Positions 8,708 through 17,335 of a DNA stretch of 64,000 nucleotides are shown one piece after another. The DNA lies in contig NZ_CP017415.1 of NCBI RefSeq assembly GCF_001753245.1, forward strand, positions 2,908,040 through 2,972,039. The letters run 5' to 3'. This DNA comes from Acidihalobacter yilgarnensis. Its GTDB lineage: Bacteria; Pseudomonadota; Gammaproteobacteria; DSM-5130; Acidihalobacteraceae. Every line of letters starts with the position of its first letter. The stretch's first letter is position 1. Position numbers and translations under genes: made by a program. A model generated the notes under the pieces. The model saw only the letters and a list, made by a program, of their open reading frames with translations. It was not told the origin of the DNA and did no database searches.

Positions 8708-8829
8708 GCGCCTCGTCGGCCGGTTTTGACCTACGAACGTTATTCCGGTCCGGCGCCCGCCGGGCCATCCGTGTCGTGGCGGGCTGCCACGACCGCGCAG
8801 ACTGCTCCCATAACGATATCGACGCATAG
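8704..8829 (+). CDS. Possible 41-residue small protein upstream of the gene at 8842
   Basis: ATG at 8704 overlaps the preceding stop (ATGA) and has GGGGA 7 nt upstream. The 41-residue product is basic in the middle (RSGARRAIRVV) and ends with two cysteines and HNDIDA. Its TAG stop lies just before the AGGAGAA ribosome-binding site of the following gene. Not recognised. It may be a regulatory leader peptide or non-coding. Confidence 0.3.
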   Translation: MSASSAGFDLRTLFRSGARRAIRVVAGCHDRADCSHNDIDA

Positions 8830-8841
8830 GAGAACCTGAAT

Positions 8842-9279
8842 ATGTCCGGCCACTTCCCTTTCGCAGGCACCCGAGGCACCCGTTACGGCCTAGCGCCCCG
8901 CATGACCATCAGCGCCTTCTACGAAAAGCAACAGTACAACTATGGATTGCAAGAGGCCTATTACAAGTGGTGGTACGAATGGGCCAAGGCCTTCGTCGAG
9001 CAGGATGCCGACCTGAAGGCGACCATGGGCGGCCGCTTCAACCATTACCCCATGGGTCAGCATTCCGAGCACAGTTTTCACCTCAACGATCGCTACTGGG
9101 CCAGTTGCATGGACGATCTAGGTGCCTTCATCCGCAACACCGTCTTCCCCAAGCTTGACGACAAGGCCATGCATAAACTTGAGGCCGATCATGACAAGTT
9201 GCTCAAGGATCTCAAGGCGCGCATCAAGGAAAGCGGCTATGAGCCAGCTCCCGACGTCGGCCATTTCCGCCACGTCTGA
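8842..9279 (+). CDS. Unrecognised 145-residue protein rich in aromatics and histidine
   Basis: A strong AGGAGAA lies 9 nt before the ATG, so this is a real gene. I do not recognise the family. The protein has no signal peptide or membrane helix. Residues 25-50 are rich in Y and W (QQYNYGLQEAYYKWWYEWAK), followed by a histidine cluster (NHYPMGQHSEHSFH) and a charged helical C-terminal half (LEADHDKLLKDLKARIKE). The His cluster could bind a metal. It lies between rnfB and nth behind a possible regulated leader. Confidence 0.8.
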   Translation: MSGHFPFAGTRGTRYGLAPRMTISAFYEKQQYNYGLQEAYYKWWYEWAKAFVEQDADLKATMGGRFNHYPMGQHSEHSFHLNDRYWASCMDDLGAFIRNTVFPKLDDKAMHKLEADHDKLLKDLKARIKESGYEPAPDVGHFRHV

Positions 9280-9297
9280 TCTTTCCGGGAATCAGCA

Positions 9298-9327
9298 GCC
9301 CACGCACACCGATTAGGGTGCGTGGGC
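9298..9327 (+). terminator. Hairpin between the unknown gene and nth
   Basis: A perfect 10-bp stem (GCCCACGCAC / GTGCGTGGGC) with a 10-nt loop follows the 8842 gene by about 20 nt. No T run follows, so it may be a weak or Rho-assisted terminator, or may protect an mRNA 3' end. It ends 12 nt before the nth start. Confidence 0.45.
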
Positions 9328-9338
9328 ATCTCCAAACC

Positions 9339-10004
9339 ATGAATAACGACACCCGCCGGCTTCTCTTCGAGCGCCTGCGCGCAGCCAATCCCGCGCCGAC
9401 CACCGAACTGAACTACGCCACACCCTTCGAGTTGCTGGTAGCGGTCGTGCTGTCCGCTCAGGCTACCGACAAGGGCGTGAACAAGGCAACGGCGCGACTG
9501 TTTCCCATGGCCAACACCCCTCGGACGATCCTAGAACTCGGCCTCGACGGTCTCAAAGAATCCATCCGCACCATCGGCCTCTACAACACCAAGGCCGAAA
9601 ACATCATCAAAACCTGCCGGCTGCTGATCGAGCGCCACGGCAGCGAAGTACCGCGCGACCGCGCCGCGCTGGAGGCACTGCCAGGCGTCGGCCGCAAGAC
9701 TGCCAACGTGATCCTGAATACCGCCTTCGGCGAGCCGACGATCGCCGTAGACACACATATTTTCCGTGTGTCCAACCGCACCGGCCTCGCGCCGGGCAAG
9801 AACGTGCTCGAAGTCGAACGACGCCTGCTCAAGGTGGTACCCCGCGAATTTCGCCAGGACGCGCATCACTGGCTGATCCTGCATGGCCGTTACGTCTGCA
9901 CTGCACGCGCCCCCAAGTGTCCGGTCTGTCCGGTCGCCGATCTCTGTGACGCCCAGCGACGTGCCTCCTCGCACCGTACCCGCAATCGTTCCTTGAACGC
10001 CTAG
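9339..10004 (+). CDS. nth: Endonuclease III
   Basis: Nth is the bifunctional DNA glycosylase/AP lyase that removes oxidised pyrimidines in base-excision repair. The protein aligns closely with E. coli Nth: LSAQATDKGVNKAT, the helix-hairpin-helix LPGVGRKTANV containing the catalytic lysine, VDTHIFRVSNR with the catalytic aspartate, and the 4Fe-4S ligands in the C-X6-C-X2-C-X5-C pattern. I use ATG 9339; an earlier GTG in frame falls inside the upstream hairpin. The 3' end overlaps the hflD remnant by 4 nt. Confidence 0.97.
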   Translation: MNNDTRRLLFERLRAANPAPTTELNYATPFELLVAVVLSAQATDKGVNKATARLFPMANTPRTILELGLDGLKESIRTIGLYNTKAENIIKTCRLLIERHGSEVPRDRAALEALPGVGRKTANVILNTAFGEPTIAVDTHIFRVSNRTGLAPGKNVLEVERRLLKVVPREFRQDAHHWLILHGRYVCTARAPKCPVCPVADLCDAQRRASSHRTRNRSLNA

Positions 10005-10510
10005 CCCTGCCGATCCAGCGTATTCAAACCCAGTAGCGCGTGCACCGCTGCGATCAGCGCGCGCGGCACGAAACCGAAGGGCGAACGCCCGCCGCCAGCC
10101 TCGCACCACAACCACGCCGCTCGCAGGCCATACAGCCAGACCAAGGCCGAATCGTCCCCGATCGGGTCGCGCCTCATGCTCACCGGCAACAGATGTCGTG
10201 CGAATAAAACCAGCGCGACGTAACGTCGTGAGACGTCCAATACCTCGATCCGGCGCAACTCATCGAACAGCTCGCCCTGCGTTCGTCGGTGCCGTCGGTG
10301 CCGTCGGAGCCGGCGCGCCCAGCGTACATAATGATGTACCGCATCCAGTAGCGGTGCCTGCGTATGGTCCGCCACATCCAGAGCCGCCAGCATCAAAAAA
10401 CTCCGCAAGCCAGAGTCAAGCGTTTCCCGACCACCCAATGCATATTCCACAGAACCCGCATTCAGAAGTGGACCCGGGAAATTGGACAGCCCGCTAAGTG
10501 CTCTCTCGGG

Positions 10511-11335
10511 TTATGCCGCCAGTCTGGCGGCGGATTCGTAGTACACGCTGTCGGGGGTGCGCCGGTCCAGTGACTGGTGCCGCCTCTCAGCGTTGTAGAA
10601 GGCCAGGTATCGCCCCAGTGACCTTCGTGCATCGGCGATATTGTCGTAGGCCTTCAGATACACCTCCTCATATTTCACGCTGCGCCACAGGCGCTCGACG
10701 AACACGTTATCGACCCACCGACCCTTGCCATCCATGCTGATGCGGATGCCATGGTGCTTGAGAACGCCGGTGAACGCCTCGCTCGTGAACTGACTCCCCT
10801 GGTCGGTATTGAAGATCTCCGGGGCGCCGTAGGCCTCGATCGCCTCCTCAAGCGCATCGACGCAGAAGCTCACATCGAGCGTGTTCGATACGCGCCAGGA
10901 GAGCACCTTGCGCGAGTGCCAGTCCATGATGGCCACCAGATACACAAAGCCCCGCGCCATCGGGATGTAGGTCACGTCGGTCGCCCAGACCTGGTTCGGG
11001 CGGTCGATAACCCGATCCCGCAGCAGGTACGGATAGACCTTGTGCGCCTGATTGGCCAAGCTGAGGTTGCGCTTCGGGTACTGTGCCCTCAGGTCCATCG
11101 TGCGCATCAGGCGCTGAACCCGCTTGCGGTTTACGCGGTGACCCTGGTCTTCCAACCAGTCGTGGATGCGTCGGCTGCCATAGAAAGGATACTTCAGGTG
11201 GCAGCGATCAATCAGCGCCATGAGTTCCAGTTCCTCGTCTGTAACCGGCTTGGCCACGCGGTAGAACGTCGAGCGCGGCAGGTCCAGCAACGCGCATTGC
11301 CGCCTTACCGGCAGCGGATCCTGACGATCTATCAT
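10511..11335 (-). CDS. IS3-family transposase OrfB (DDE integrase domain)
   Basis: This is the catalytic subunit of the IS. An N-terminal HTH_21-like region (KYPFYGSRRIHDWL) is followed by an rve integrase domain with the DDE triad: Asp in WATDVTYIP, Asp in NTDQGSQF and Glu in VERLWRSVKYEE. Its 274 residues are full length. Its ATG overlaps the orfA stop by 4 nt, so it is expressed by coupling or by frameshifting to an OrfAB fusion. Confidence 0.95.
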   Translation of the reverse strand: MIDRQDPLPVRRQCALLDLPRSTFYRVAKPVTDEELELMALIDRCHLKYPFYGSRRIHDWLEDQGHRVNRKRVQRLMRTMDLRAQYPKRNLSLANQAHKVYPYLLRDRVIDRPNQVWATDVTYIPMARGFVYLVAIMDWHSRKVLSWRVSNTLDVSFCVDALEEAIEAYGAPEIFNTDQGSQFTSEAFTGVLKHHGIRISMDGKGRWVDNVFVERLWRSVKYEEVYLKAYDNIADARRSLGRYLAFYNAERRHQSLDRRTPDSVYYESAARLAA

Positions 11336-11664
11336 TGCTTTCCTCTGGGCCCGTGAATCCGTTCGAGCCCGCGTTCTAAAAAATCATTCTCCATCGTCAG
11401 CTGGCCGATCTTGGCGTGCAACTGCTCAATGGTTTCGGCCGACTGTTCAGCCTTCTGTGCGCCCTTGCCGAACACATCCGAGGCGTTGCTCAGCAGCTGC
11501 TTCTTCCAGTCCGCGATCTGATTGGCATGTACATCGAACTTCTTGACCAACTCAGCCATCGTCAGGTCACCCTGTAGCGCTGCAAGCGCTACCTTGGCCT
11601 TGAACTCAGGCGAATGGTTTCGTCTTTTCCGTCTCATCGCTTCTCTCCAGAGCGTCTCGCTCAT
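11332..11664 (-). CDS. IS3-family transposase OrfA (helix-turn-helix subunit)
   Basis: OrfA provides sequence-specific binding to the IS ends. The protein has a Tnp_1/IS3 HTH (HSPEFKAKVALAALQGDLTMAELVKKFDVHANQIADWKKQ across residues 17-56) and a leucine-zipper-like C-terminal helix (AEQSAETIEQLHAKIGQLTMENDFLERGLE across about 71-100). Its length of 110 residues is slightly longer than usual because of the upstream start chosen; a start at the internal ATG (residue 10) is possible. Confidence 0.92.
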   Translation of the reverse strand: MSETLWREAMRRKRRNHSPEFKAKVALAALQGDLTMAELVKKFDVHANQIADWKKQLLSNASDVFGKGAQKAEQSAETIEQLHAKIGQLTMENDFLERGLERIHGPRGKQ

Positions 11665-12038
11665 GATGAAGGAAGCACTTATCAGCGTTCAATCACTGTC
11701 CAATCAGGTGGGTCCAGTTCTTTCAATCGCAGGATCACGGTTACAAGGCGAGCGCGCGCCACATCCGGCAAGCCATCACGCGCATAGCCGGCGGCTTGAA
11801 CCATCGCTGCCGCCGCCAGTGCGCAATCGCGCATTTCACGCTCATCGCGCATACGGATTCGCGCCCCCCGCAACCCACCCAACAGAGTGAGCGCAGCCAT
11901 CTCAATCAACAGGCGACCCGAAAGGCCGAACATAGCGAAATCTCCATGCAGTGCCGTGATTAATGCAGGGAGGAAATGGAGGAGAACAGCGACGCCCACA
12001 GCATTTCCGGGCGCCGCTGCTGGGCAGGCAAGATCGCG

Positions 12039-13346
12039 CTAGTCACCCAGGACAGGCTTGCGATCACCCTCGCCGTACAACGCGTAAGCTTCCTCGCCGT
12101 GTACGGCATCGTCGCCGATTAGCAAGCTCTCCTCATCCATGCGCAGCGGCGTGATGAAGGAAATGATCTTGAGCAACACAAAAGTCATGACGACATTGAG
12201 TACGATGATGAAGCCCGCACCGAGTAATTGCAGCAATACCTGATGGAAGTTTCCGTAAAGCCAGCCACCCGGCGTCGTCAGTCCGAAGGCCTTGCACAAA
12301 TCCGGGGTCGCCAGTACTCCCGTCAGCACACCACCCAGCACACCGGCGACTGCGTGCGTGTGGAAGACACCCAAGGTATCGTCCACTTTATGAAAAATAC
12401 GCATGCGTTTGCCGAGGATATTCATCGTGAACCAGGGCACGCTGCCGGAGACGAGGCCAATTACAATAGCGCCGTAACCGTTGACCACCCCGGCCGCCGG
12501 CGTGATCGCAACCAAACCGGTAATCATGCCTTGTATCGCACCGATCACCGACGGCTTCTTGAAATACATCACATCGATGACCGTCCAGGTCAGCAGGCTG
12601 ACCGCAGTCGCAATATTCGTGTTGAGCACGGCCACGCCGGCATCTGCGCTTGCCGAATAAGGGTCGCCGCCATTAAAGCCATCCCAGCCCAGCCATAGCA
12701 ATCCAGCCCCCACCAGCGCCAGAAGAATATTGTTGGGCAGGAAGCTCTCGCGATCGCGTTGCAGTCGTGGTCCTACCATCGCAGCCGCCACAAAGCCGGC
12801 GATACCCGCCGACAAATGAATGACATACCCGCCGGAATAATCGATGACGCCCAGCTGCGCAAGCCAACCGCCGCCCCATAGGCTGAACGCACCCACCACA
12901 TAGGAGAACGTAAGCCACAACGGCACGAACAATACCCATGCCTTGAAACTCATTCGTCCGAGCACCGCTCCGGCCAGGATGATCAACGTGATCGCGGCGA
13001 ACACGAACTGAAAGAAAATCATCGTGGCCATAGGGAAGGCAGCCGTTGCGCCTGCCGCAGGGATATCGGCCTGGGACAACTCATAGTGCCCCATTAACGC
13101 AGGACCCGGCATGCCCAGAAAGGGCCACAACTTGGGACCGAAACCCATGTTGTATCCCCACAATATCCACGCCACCAACACAGCCGCGAAGGCATACAGC
13201 GCCATGAATGCCGAATTGATCGCCCATTTCTTCTTGACGATGCCGCCGTACAGCACCACCAGTCCCGGCACACTCTGCAAGCCCACGATCGTGGCAGCTG
13301 CAAGCTGCCACGCATTGTCACCCGTATTAAGCCAATGACCCGCCAT
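12039..13346 (-). CDS. amtB: Ammonium transporter
   Basis: Amt proteins move ammonium/ammonia across the inner membrane as trimers. About 11 membrane helices are visible; the twin pore histidines fall in [12 protein letters not shown] and [14 protein letters not shown], and the WxxxGxNxGF-like signature is present early. I start at ATG 13346 with AGGAG 7 nt upstream (434 residues); the frame is open to 13409 without family similarity. Upstream is a sigma-54-type promoter with an IHF site, consistent with nitrogen control by NtrC. glnK is not adjacent; the only P-II gene in the window is glnB at 61.6 kb. hflD lies downstream. Confidence 0.95.
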   Translation of the reverse strand: MAGHWLNTGDNAWQLAAATIVGLQSVPGLVVLYGGIVKKKWAINSAFMALYAFAAVLVAWILWGYNMGFGPKLWPFLGMPGPALMGHYELSQADIPAAGATAAFPMATMIFFQFVFAAITLIILAGAVLGRMSFKAWVLFVPLWLTFSYVVGAFSLWGGGWLAQLGVIDYSGGYVIHLSAGIAGFVAAAMVGPRLQRDRESFLPNNILLALVGAGLLWLGWDGFNGGDPYSASADAGVAVLNTNIATAVSLLTWTVIDVMYFKKPSVIGAIQGMITGLVAITPAAGVVNGYGAIVIGLVSGSVPWFTMNILGKRMRIFHKVDDTLGVFHTHAVAGVLGGVLTGVLATPDLCKAFGLTTPGGWLYGNFHQVLLQLLGAGFIIVLNVVMTFVLLKIISFITPLRMDEESLLIGDDAVHGEEAYALYGEGDRKPVLGD

Positions 13347-13417
13347 CTCTACGCTCCTTGTCCTGTTCGTGATCGAATCGACGCACTGATTCAGCGCGAA
13401 AACCGCCACTCATGCAG

Positions 13418-13432
13418 GCAAGTTGCATACCA
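13418..13432 (-). promoter_or_regulatory. Sigma-54 promoter candidate for amtB
   Basis: On the minus strand TGGTATGCAACTTGC provides GG and GC doublets exactly 10 nt apart, as required at -24/-12; the -12 box TTGC is perfect and the -24 box matches 4 of 6. Transcription would start near 13406, leaving a 60-nt leader before amtB. Confidence 0.6.
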
Positions 13433-13467
13433 AAAAAGAAAACCCTCACAAGTCCTAACCTGCAAGG

Positions 13468-13480
13468 TAATTAATTGATT
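13468..13480 (-). promoter_or_regulatory. IHF binding site upstream of amtB
   Basis: On the minus strand AATCAATTAATTA matches the IHF consensus WATCAR-N4-TTR at every defined position. It is centred about 68 bp upstream of the predicted amtB start site, the usual place for a bend between enhancer-bound NtrC and sigma-54 polymerase. The surrounding 100 bp are A/T-rich, so chance matches are more likely than average. An AGTGC-N15-GCACT inverted repeat lies further upstream (13508-13532). Confidence 0.5.
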
Positions 13481-13617
13481 TTTCTAATTAAAAATAGACA
13501 TAAAAAGAGTGCATTAAAAATTAATCCGCACTAAAAAAATACATCCATTTAAATTATTTAAAGTGGAACTTATGGTCGACAGGTCGCGCGCAAAAACCGC
13601 TATTCCCTAACGCGGCG

Positions 13618-14457
13618 TCACCCGACCCAAAGGGCCAACGCACCCAACAACATGCAATAAATCGCGTAGGGACGTAAGGCACTGACTTCATGTTCGCTGA
13701 ACCAACGCATCAAAAACCAAGTCGAAAACCAAGCACATACACCCGCCAGCAAACCCGCCAGCACGATGACATGGACCAGACCACCAGGTACGCCATGATG
13801 TAGCAGTTTTGGCACTTCCAGTACGCCAGCCGCTGCAATAATCGGGGTCGCCAGCAGGAAGGAGAAGCGTGCCGAGGCGGCGTAGTCCAGACCCGCCCCC
13901 AGGCCAGCAACCAAAGTTGCGCCTGAACGGGACATCCCCGGAATCAGGGCAATCGATTGCGCGAGACCAATGACGAGCGCCTTACCCCAGGTGAGCTTAT
14001 CCAGGCCACCATCGGGTGTCCTGCGCTTAAGGCTATCGCCGATTAACAACATGAGGCCATTGATCATCAGAAAAATCGCCGCCAGCTCGAACAGCCCAAA
14101 TAGCCGGCTGATTTGATGATGCAGGGCCAAGCCGATCAAACCTGCGGGAATCGTGCCCGTGACCAACATCCAAAACAGGCGGGCTTCGGCATTACTGGCA
14201 CCACCGCGCGCGCGCCACAAACCGTTGAACAAACGCCACCAGTCTCGCCAAAAATAGATCAACAACGCCGAAGCCGTACCCAGATGCAGGACCACGATAA
14301 AGGGCAAGAACCAGGGCGCATCGCGATCGATTGGCCAATGCAGCATGCCCGGCACCAGCACGCTATGGCCGAGGCTGCTGATTGGGAACAACTCGGTCAC
14401 GCCTTGCAGGATAGCCATGAGAAAAAGGTGCAGGCTGGAAGGCTCGGTCATGGACAT
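13618..14457 (-). CDS. uppP: Undecaprenyl-diphosphatase
   Basis: UppP/BacA dephosphorylates undecaprenyl pyrophosphate to recycle the lipid carrier for peptidoglycan and O-antigen, and confers bacitracin resistance. The two signature regions are present: QGVTELFPISSLGH near the N terminus (usually TEFLPISSSGH) and PGMSRSGATLVAGL in the second half. Eight or so membrane helices, 279 residues, normal length. Start is ATG 14457 or the ATG two codons later. It faces away from the ferredoxin-NADP reductase gene, with a 160-bp divergent promoter region between them. Confidence 0.93.
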   Translation of the reverse strand: MSMTEPSSLHLFLMAILQGVTELFPISSLGHSVLVPGMLHWPIDRDAPWFLPFIVVLHLGTASALLIYFWRDWWRLFNGLWRARGGASNAEARLFWMLVTGTIPAGLIGLALHHQISRLFGLFELAAIFLMINGLMLLIGDSLKRRTPDGGLDKLTWGKALVIGLAQSIALIPGMSRSGATLVAGLGAGLDYAASARFSFLLATPIIAAAGVLEVPKLLHHGVPGGLVHVIVLAGLLAGVCAWFSTWFLMRWFSEHEVSALRPYAIYCMLLGALALWVG

Positions 14458-14620
14458 CTCTCGGCTGATAAGCGGGTCGCCAGTCTAGCGAAGGCTTGGG
14501 CGCTGGCAAAGCACTACGGGTGACCGTTTCGTAAGTCTGCAGCCGCGACTTAGAGGCTTGAAGCTTTGCTCGACCAACAGCATAGTGTGGCCCTGCCCGA
14601 GACAACATCAGGAAATGCTC

Positions 14621-15364
14621 ATGGACCACTGGTTGGAAGGCCGCGTCATCGAGAAACGGCAATGGACCGACAAGCTGTTCACGCTGCGCATTGACGCGCC
14701 CATGGATACCTTCAAACCCGGCCAATTCGCTCGCGTCGCGCTCGATATCGATGGAGAGCGGATCGCTCGTCCCTATTCCTGCGTGAATACGCCGGACGCG
14801 CCCTATCTGGAAATCTACTACAACACCGTCGAAAACGGCCCGTTGACCACGGCGCTGTTATCCGTTGGCGTCGGCGACTCAATCTGGGTAGCGCGCACGG
14901 CCTCGGGCTTTTTCACACTCGACGAAGTCCCAGATGCAGAGAATCTATGGATGATCTCCAGCGGCACGGGTCTAGGCGTCTTCATTTGCCTGCTCAAGAC
15001 CGAAGCGGCCTGGCGACGCTTCGACAATATCCGCCTGATCCATGCCGTGCGCCAGGCACAGGAACTGAGCTACCGCGATGAAATCGCTGCCATCAAAACC
15101 GCCCACCCCGGACATTTCGACTACATCCCTTTCGTCAGTCGCGAATCTCTCCCGGATGCCCTTGAGGGTCGCATCCCGCAAGCCATCGAAGACGGCCGCC
15201 TGGAGGCCCGCGCAGGTCTGCGTTTCGATCCGGATAGCGCACAGGTAATGATCTGCGGCAACATGGACATGATCCGCGACACCAGCACGGCACTCAACGC
15301 ACGCGGTCTGCGGCGCAACCGCCGGCGCGAACCCGGCCATATCACAACCGAAAAATACTGGTAG
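14621..15364 (+). CDS. fpr: Ferredoxin--NADP+ reductase
   Basis: FNR transfers electrons between NADPH and ferredoxin or flavodoxin. The FAD-binding motif RPYSCVN, the NADP(H)-binding SSGTGLGVF segment, the CGNMDMI region and a C-terminal TEKYW with an aromatic last residue place it among bacterial-type FNRs (about 248 residues). I start at ATG 14621 because AGGAAA lies 8 nt upstream; earlier in-frame starts have no site. It is convergent with the antiporter gene at 15374, leaving 9 nt between stops. Confidence 0.92.
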   Translation: MDHWLEGRVIEKRQWTDKLFTLRIDAPMDTFKPGQFARVALDIDGERIARPYSCVNTPDAPYLEIYYNTVENGPLTTALLSVGVGDSIWVARTASGFFTLDEVPDAENLWMISSGTGLGVFICLLKTEAAWRRFDNIRLIHAVRQAQELSYRDEIAAIKTAHPGHFDYIPFVSRESLPDALEGRIPQAIEDGRLEARAGLRFDPDSAQVMICGNMDMIRDTSTALNARGLRRNRRREPGHITTEKYW

Positions 15365-15373
15365 GTCGCTGAC

Positions 15374-17335
15374 TCAGTTGGGGCCGTGGAACAGCGGCTC
15401 GATCCGTTTGAGCGCATCCTGCCCCCCACGCAGTATCAGTACGTCTCCCGCCTCCAGACACATGCCATCGTCCGGATGCTCGCCGCGGATACCACCTCTA
15501 CGGATCGCCTCCACCCGGATGCCGACCGCGCCCAGCTCCAGCGCCGCGAGCGTACTGCCGACGGCCTTACCCTCGGGATGCACCGTGACGCTGTGCAGGC
15601 GATCGCGCAAAGCCTCTGCCTCGCCCGCGAACAGGCCACGCAGACTGCGGTAATGATCCGCACGCTCTTGTTCGATGCGCTCGTTGATCACATCGTCGGG
15701 AATATCCAAGCGCTGCAGCAATACACGCGCAAGCAGCATGCTCGATTCGAGCGTTTCGGGCACGACCTGCGTCGCCCCCGCGTGTTCGAGTCGTTCGAGA
15801 TCGGCCTCATCGCGAGTACGCACCAGGATGGGTAGATCACCCCGCCGCTTGCGTGTCGCCTCGATGATGCGTTCGGCGGTATGCGCATCGTCGAAGGTAA
15901 TGACCATGGCCCGAGCACGCGCCAAACCCGCAGCACGCAGGATTTCCCCGTGGGTGCTGTCACCGTAGAACACGTGCTCGCCCGCCTCCCAGGCGTCGCG
16001 GATCAGATACGGGTCCAGATCCAGAGCCACGTAGTCGATCCCGTCCGCTCGCAGAAAGCGCGCCAAATTCTGACCGATACGACCGAAACCGCAGATAATG
16101 ACGTGCTCGCCGAGTTCCCGCGCGGCCCAGCCGAGATGCCGGGTCTCGGTATAGCGACCCTTCAGATAGGAACGCGCGAACAGCGCCTTGGCAATACGCC
16201 CGTTGTAGCGCAGCAACGGTGGCGCCAGCAGCATGCTGAGGATGATCGTGGCGAGAATTGCCTGACTGTCGGTAGGCGAAAGCAGATGGCGGTTGAGCGC
16301 CAACGCCAACAGGGCGAAACCGAATTCGCCGCCCTGCGCCAGCGCAAGCCCCGTACGCAGGGCCACGCCATTTTCGTATCCGAGCCAGCGGGTCAGGAGC
16401 ATCACCAGTAAGCCCTTGCCCAGCACCAAGCCGACCAGCATCAAGAGCACCAGCGGCCAAACCGATGACAGGGTATGTAGGTTCAGCTGTAGACCGATGC
16501 TGATGAAAAACACGCCCATCAGCACATCGCGGAAGGAGCGGATGTCAGTCTCGATCTGATGCTTGTATTCGGTCTCGCTGAGCATCATGCCGGCGAGGAA
16601 GGCACCCATCGCCAGCGAAAGCCCCAACAAATAGGTCAACCAGGCCGCTGTCAGCGTCACCAGCAGGACCGTCAAGGTGAACAGCTCCGTGGAACGAGCG
16701 GCGGCAATCACATGAAACAGCGGCCGCAGCAGCCAGCGTCCCGCCGCGAGCATGATCGCGAGCGCGAGTACACCCTTGAGCAGGGCGATACCGAGCGACA
16801 GCCACAAACCGTCCAATGCCCCGCCGGCCAAAATCGGGATGGCCACCAGAAAGGGCACTACCGCCAAATCCTGAAAAAGCAGTACGCCGAGCGCCAGCCT
16901 GCCGTGCCGCGAATGAATCTCCAGCTGTTCATTGAGCTGCTTGACCACGATAGCGGTCGACGACATGGCAAGCGCCCCGCCCGCGACCAGTGCACCGGCC
17001 CAATGCACGCCCGACAGCCAAGCAATCAATGCCCCAGCCAAAGTCGAGAGCAACACCTGCGCGCCACCCAGACCCAGCACGATGCGCCGCATCGTCAGAA
17101 AATGCCCGATGGAGAACTCAAGCCCGATGGTAAACAGTAGAAACACCACCCCGATCTCGGCGAGCAGATGGATCAGGTCGCTGTCTTGCAACAAACCGAT
17201 GGCGTGCGGGCCGATGACGATACCGACGAATAAGTATCCCAGTACCGGCGGCAGGTGTAGACGTCTGAATATCGATACGCCCAGCACCGAGCAAGCCAGC
17301 AGGATCAATACCCCCTCAATGGCGTGGTGTTCCAT
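15374..17335 (-). CDS. CPA2 (KefB/KefC-type) cation:proton antiporter with TrkA domains
   Basis: This is a potassium/proton exchange or K+ efflux protein. The first ~380 residues form the Na_H_Exchanger membrane domain (PPVLGYLFVGIVIGPHAIGL, FTIGLEFS). Then comes a TrkA-N/RCK domain with the nucleotide-binding ICGFGRIGQNLARFL and a TrkA-C domain at the end. The start at ATG 17335 gives 653 residues; the extra upstream frame overlaps the DUF3301 gene and is unlike the family. The start overlaps that gene by 20 nt, so they form an operon. No KefF/KefG partner is present. Confidence 0.92.
   Translation of the reverse strand: MEHHAIEGVLILLACSVLGVSIFRRLHLPPVLGYLFVGIVIGPHAIGLLQDSDLIHLLAEIGVVFLLFTIGLEFSIGHFLTMRRIVLGLGGAQVLLSTLAGALIAWLSGVHWAGALVAGGALAMSSTAIVVKQLNEQLEIHSRHGRLALGVLLFQDLAVVPFLVAIPILAGGALDGLWLSLGIALLKGVLALAIMLAAGRWLLRPLFHVIAAARSTELFTLTVLLVTLTAAWLTYLLGLSLAMGAFLAGMMLSETEYKHQIETDIRSFRDVLMGVFFISIGLQLNLHTLSSVWPLVLLMLVGLVLGKGLLVMLLTRWLGYENGVALRTGLALAQGGEFGFALLALALNRHLLSPTDSQAILATIILSMLLAPPLLRYNGRIAKALFARSYLKGRYTETRHLGWAARELGEHVIICGFGRIGQNLARFLRADGIDYVALDLDPYLIRDAWEAGEHVFYGDSTHGEILRAAGLARARAMVITFDDAHTAERIIEATRKRRGDLPILVRTRDEADLERLEHAGATQVVPETLESSMLLARVLLQRLDIPDDVINERIEQERADHYRSLRGLFAGEAEALRDRLHSVTVHPEGKAVGSTLAALELGAVGIRVEAIRRGGIRGEHPDDGMCLEAGDVLILRGGQDALKRIEPLFHGPN

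Larger units (their letters stand above)
10469..11716 (-). mobile_element. IS3-family insertion sequence, about 1.25 kb
   Basis: The element has imperfect terminal inverted repeats: both ends read TGGACCC, five variable bases, then ATTGGACAG (16 of 21 identical). Inside are orfA and orfB overlapping as ATGA, the standard IS3 organisation. Both frames are intact and the DDE residues are present, so it may be mobile. I see no target-site duplication at these boundaries; the flanking hflD frame is restored with a single-base overlap, so duplications may have been lost or the true ends may differ by a base or two. Confidence 0.9.
10001..11852 (-). pseudogene. hflD: hflD homologue split by an IS3-family insertion
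   Basis: HflD is a peripheral membrane protein, named for effects on phage lambda lysogeny, normally found next to mnmA and purB. The 5' piece (11717-11852) reads ALAAAAMVQAAGYARDG...RLKEL and the 3' piece (10001-10468) reads LNAGSVEYALGG...SGLRSFL through GLRAAWLWCEAGGGR, matching consecutive parts of HflD (LAGVCQAA...GLETLL...GIRAAVLWHQVGGGR). Joining the flanks across the IS with a one-base overlap restores the frame as KELLNAGS, about 207 residues. mnmA and purB are not adjacent. Start is ATG 11852 or 11834. The gene is probably non-functional. Confidence 0.78.

Noticed and set aside
12228-12698. 156-codon rightward frame inside amtB
   Set aside because: Antisense to an unambiguous ammonium transporter; no start signals.
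13508-13532. AGTGC-N15-GCACT inverted repeat as an NtrC site
   Set aside because: NtrC half-sites face the other way (GCAC...GTGC) with shorter spacing, so I record it only as an inverted repeat.
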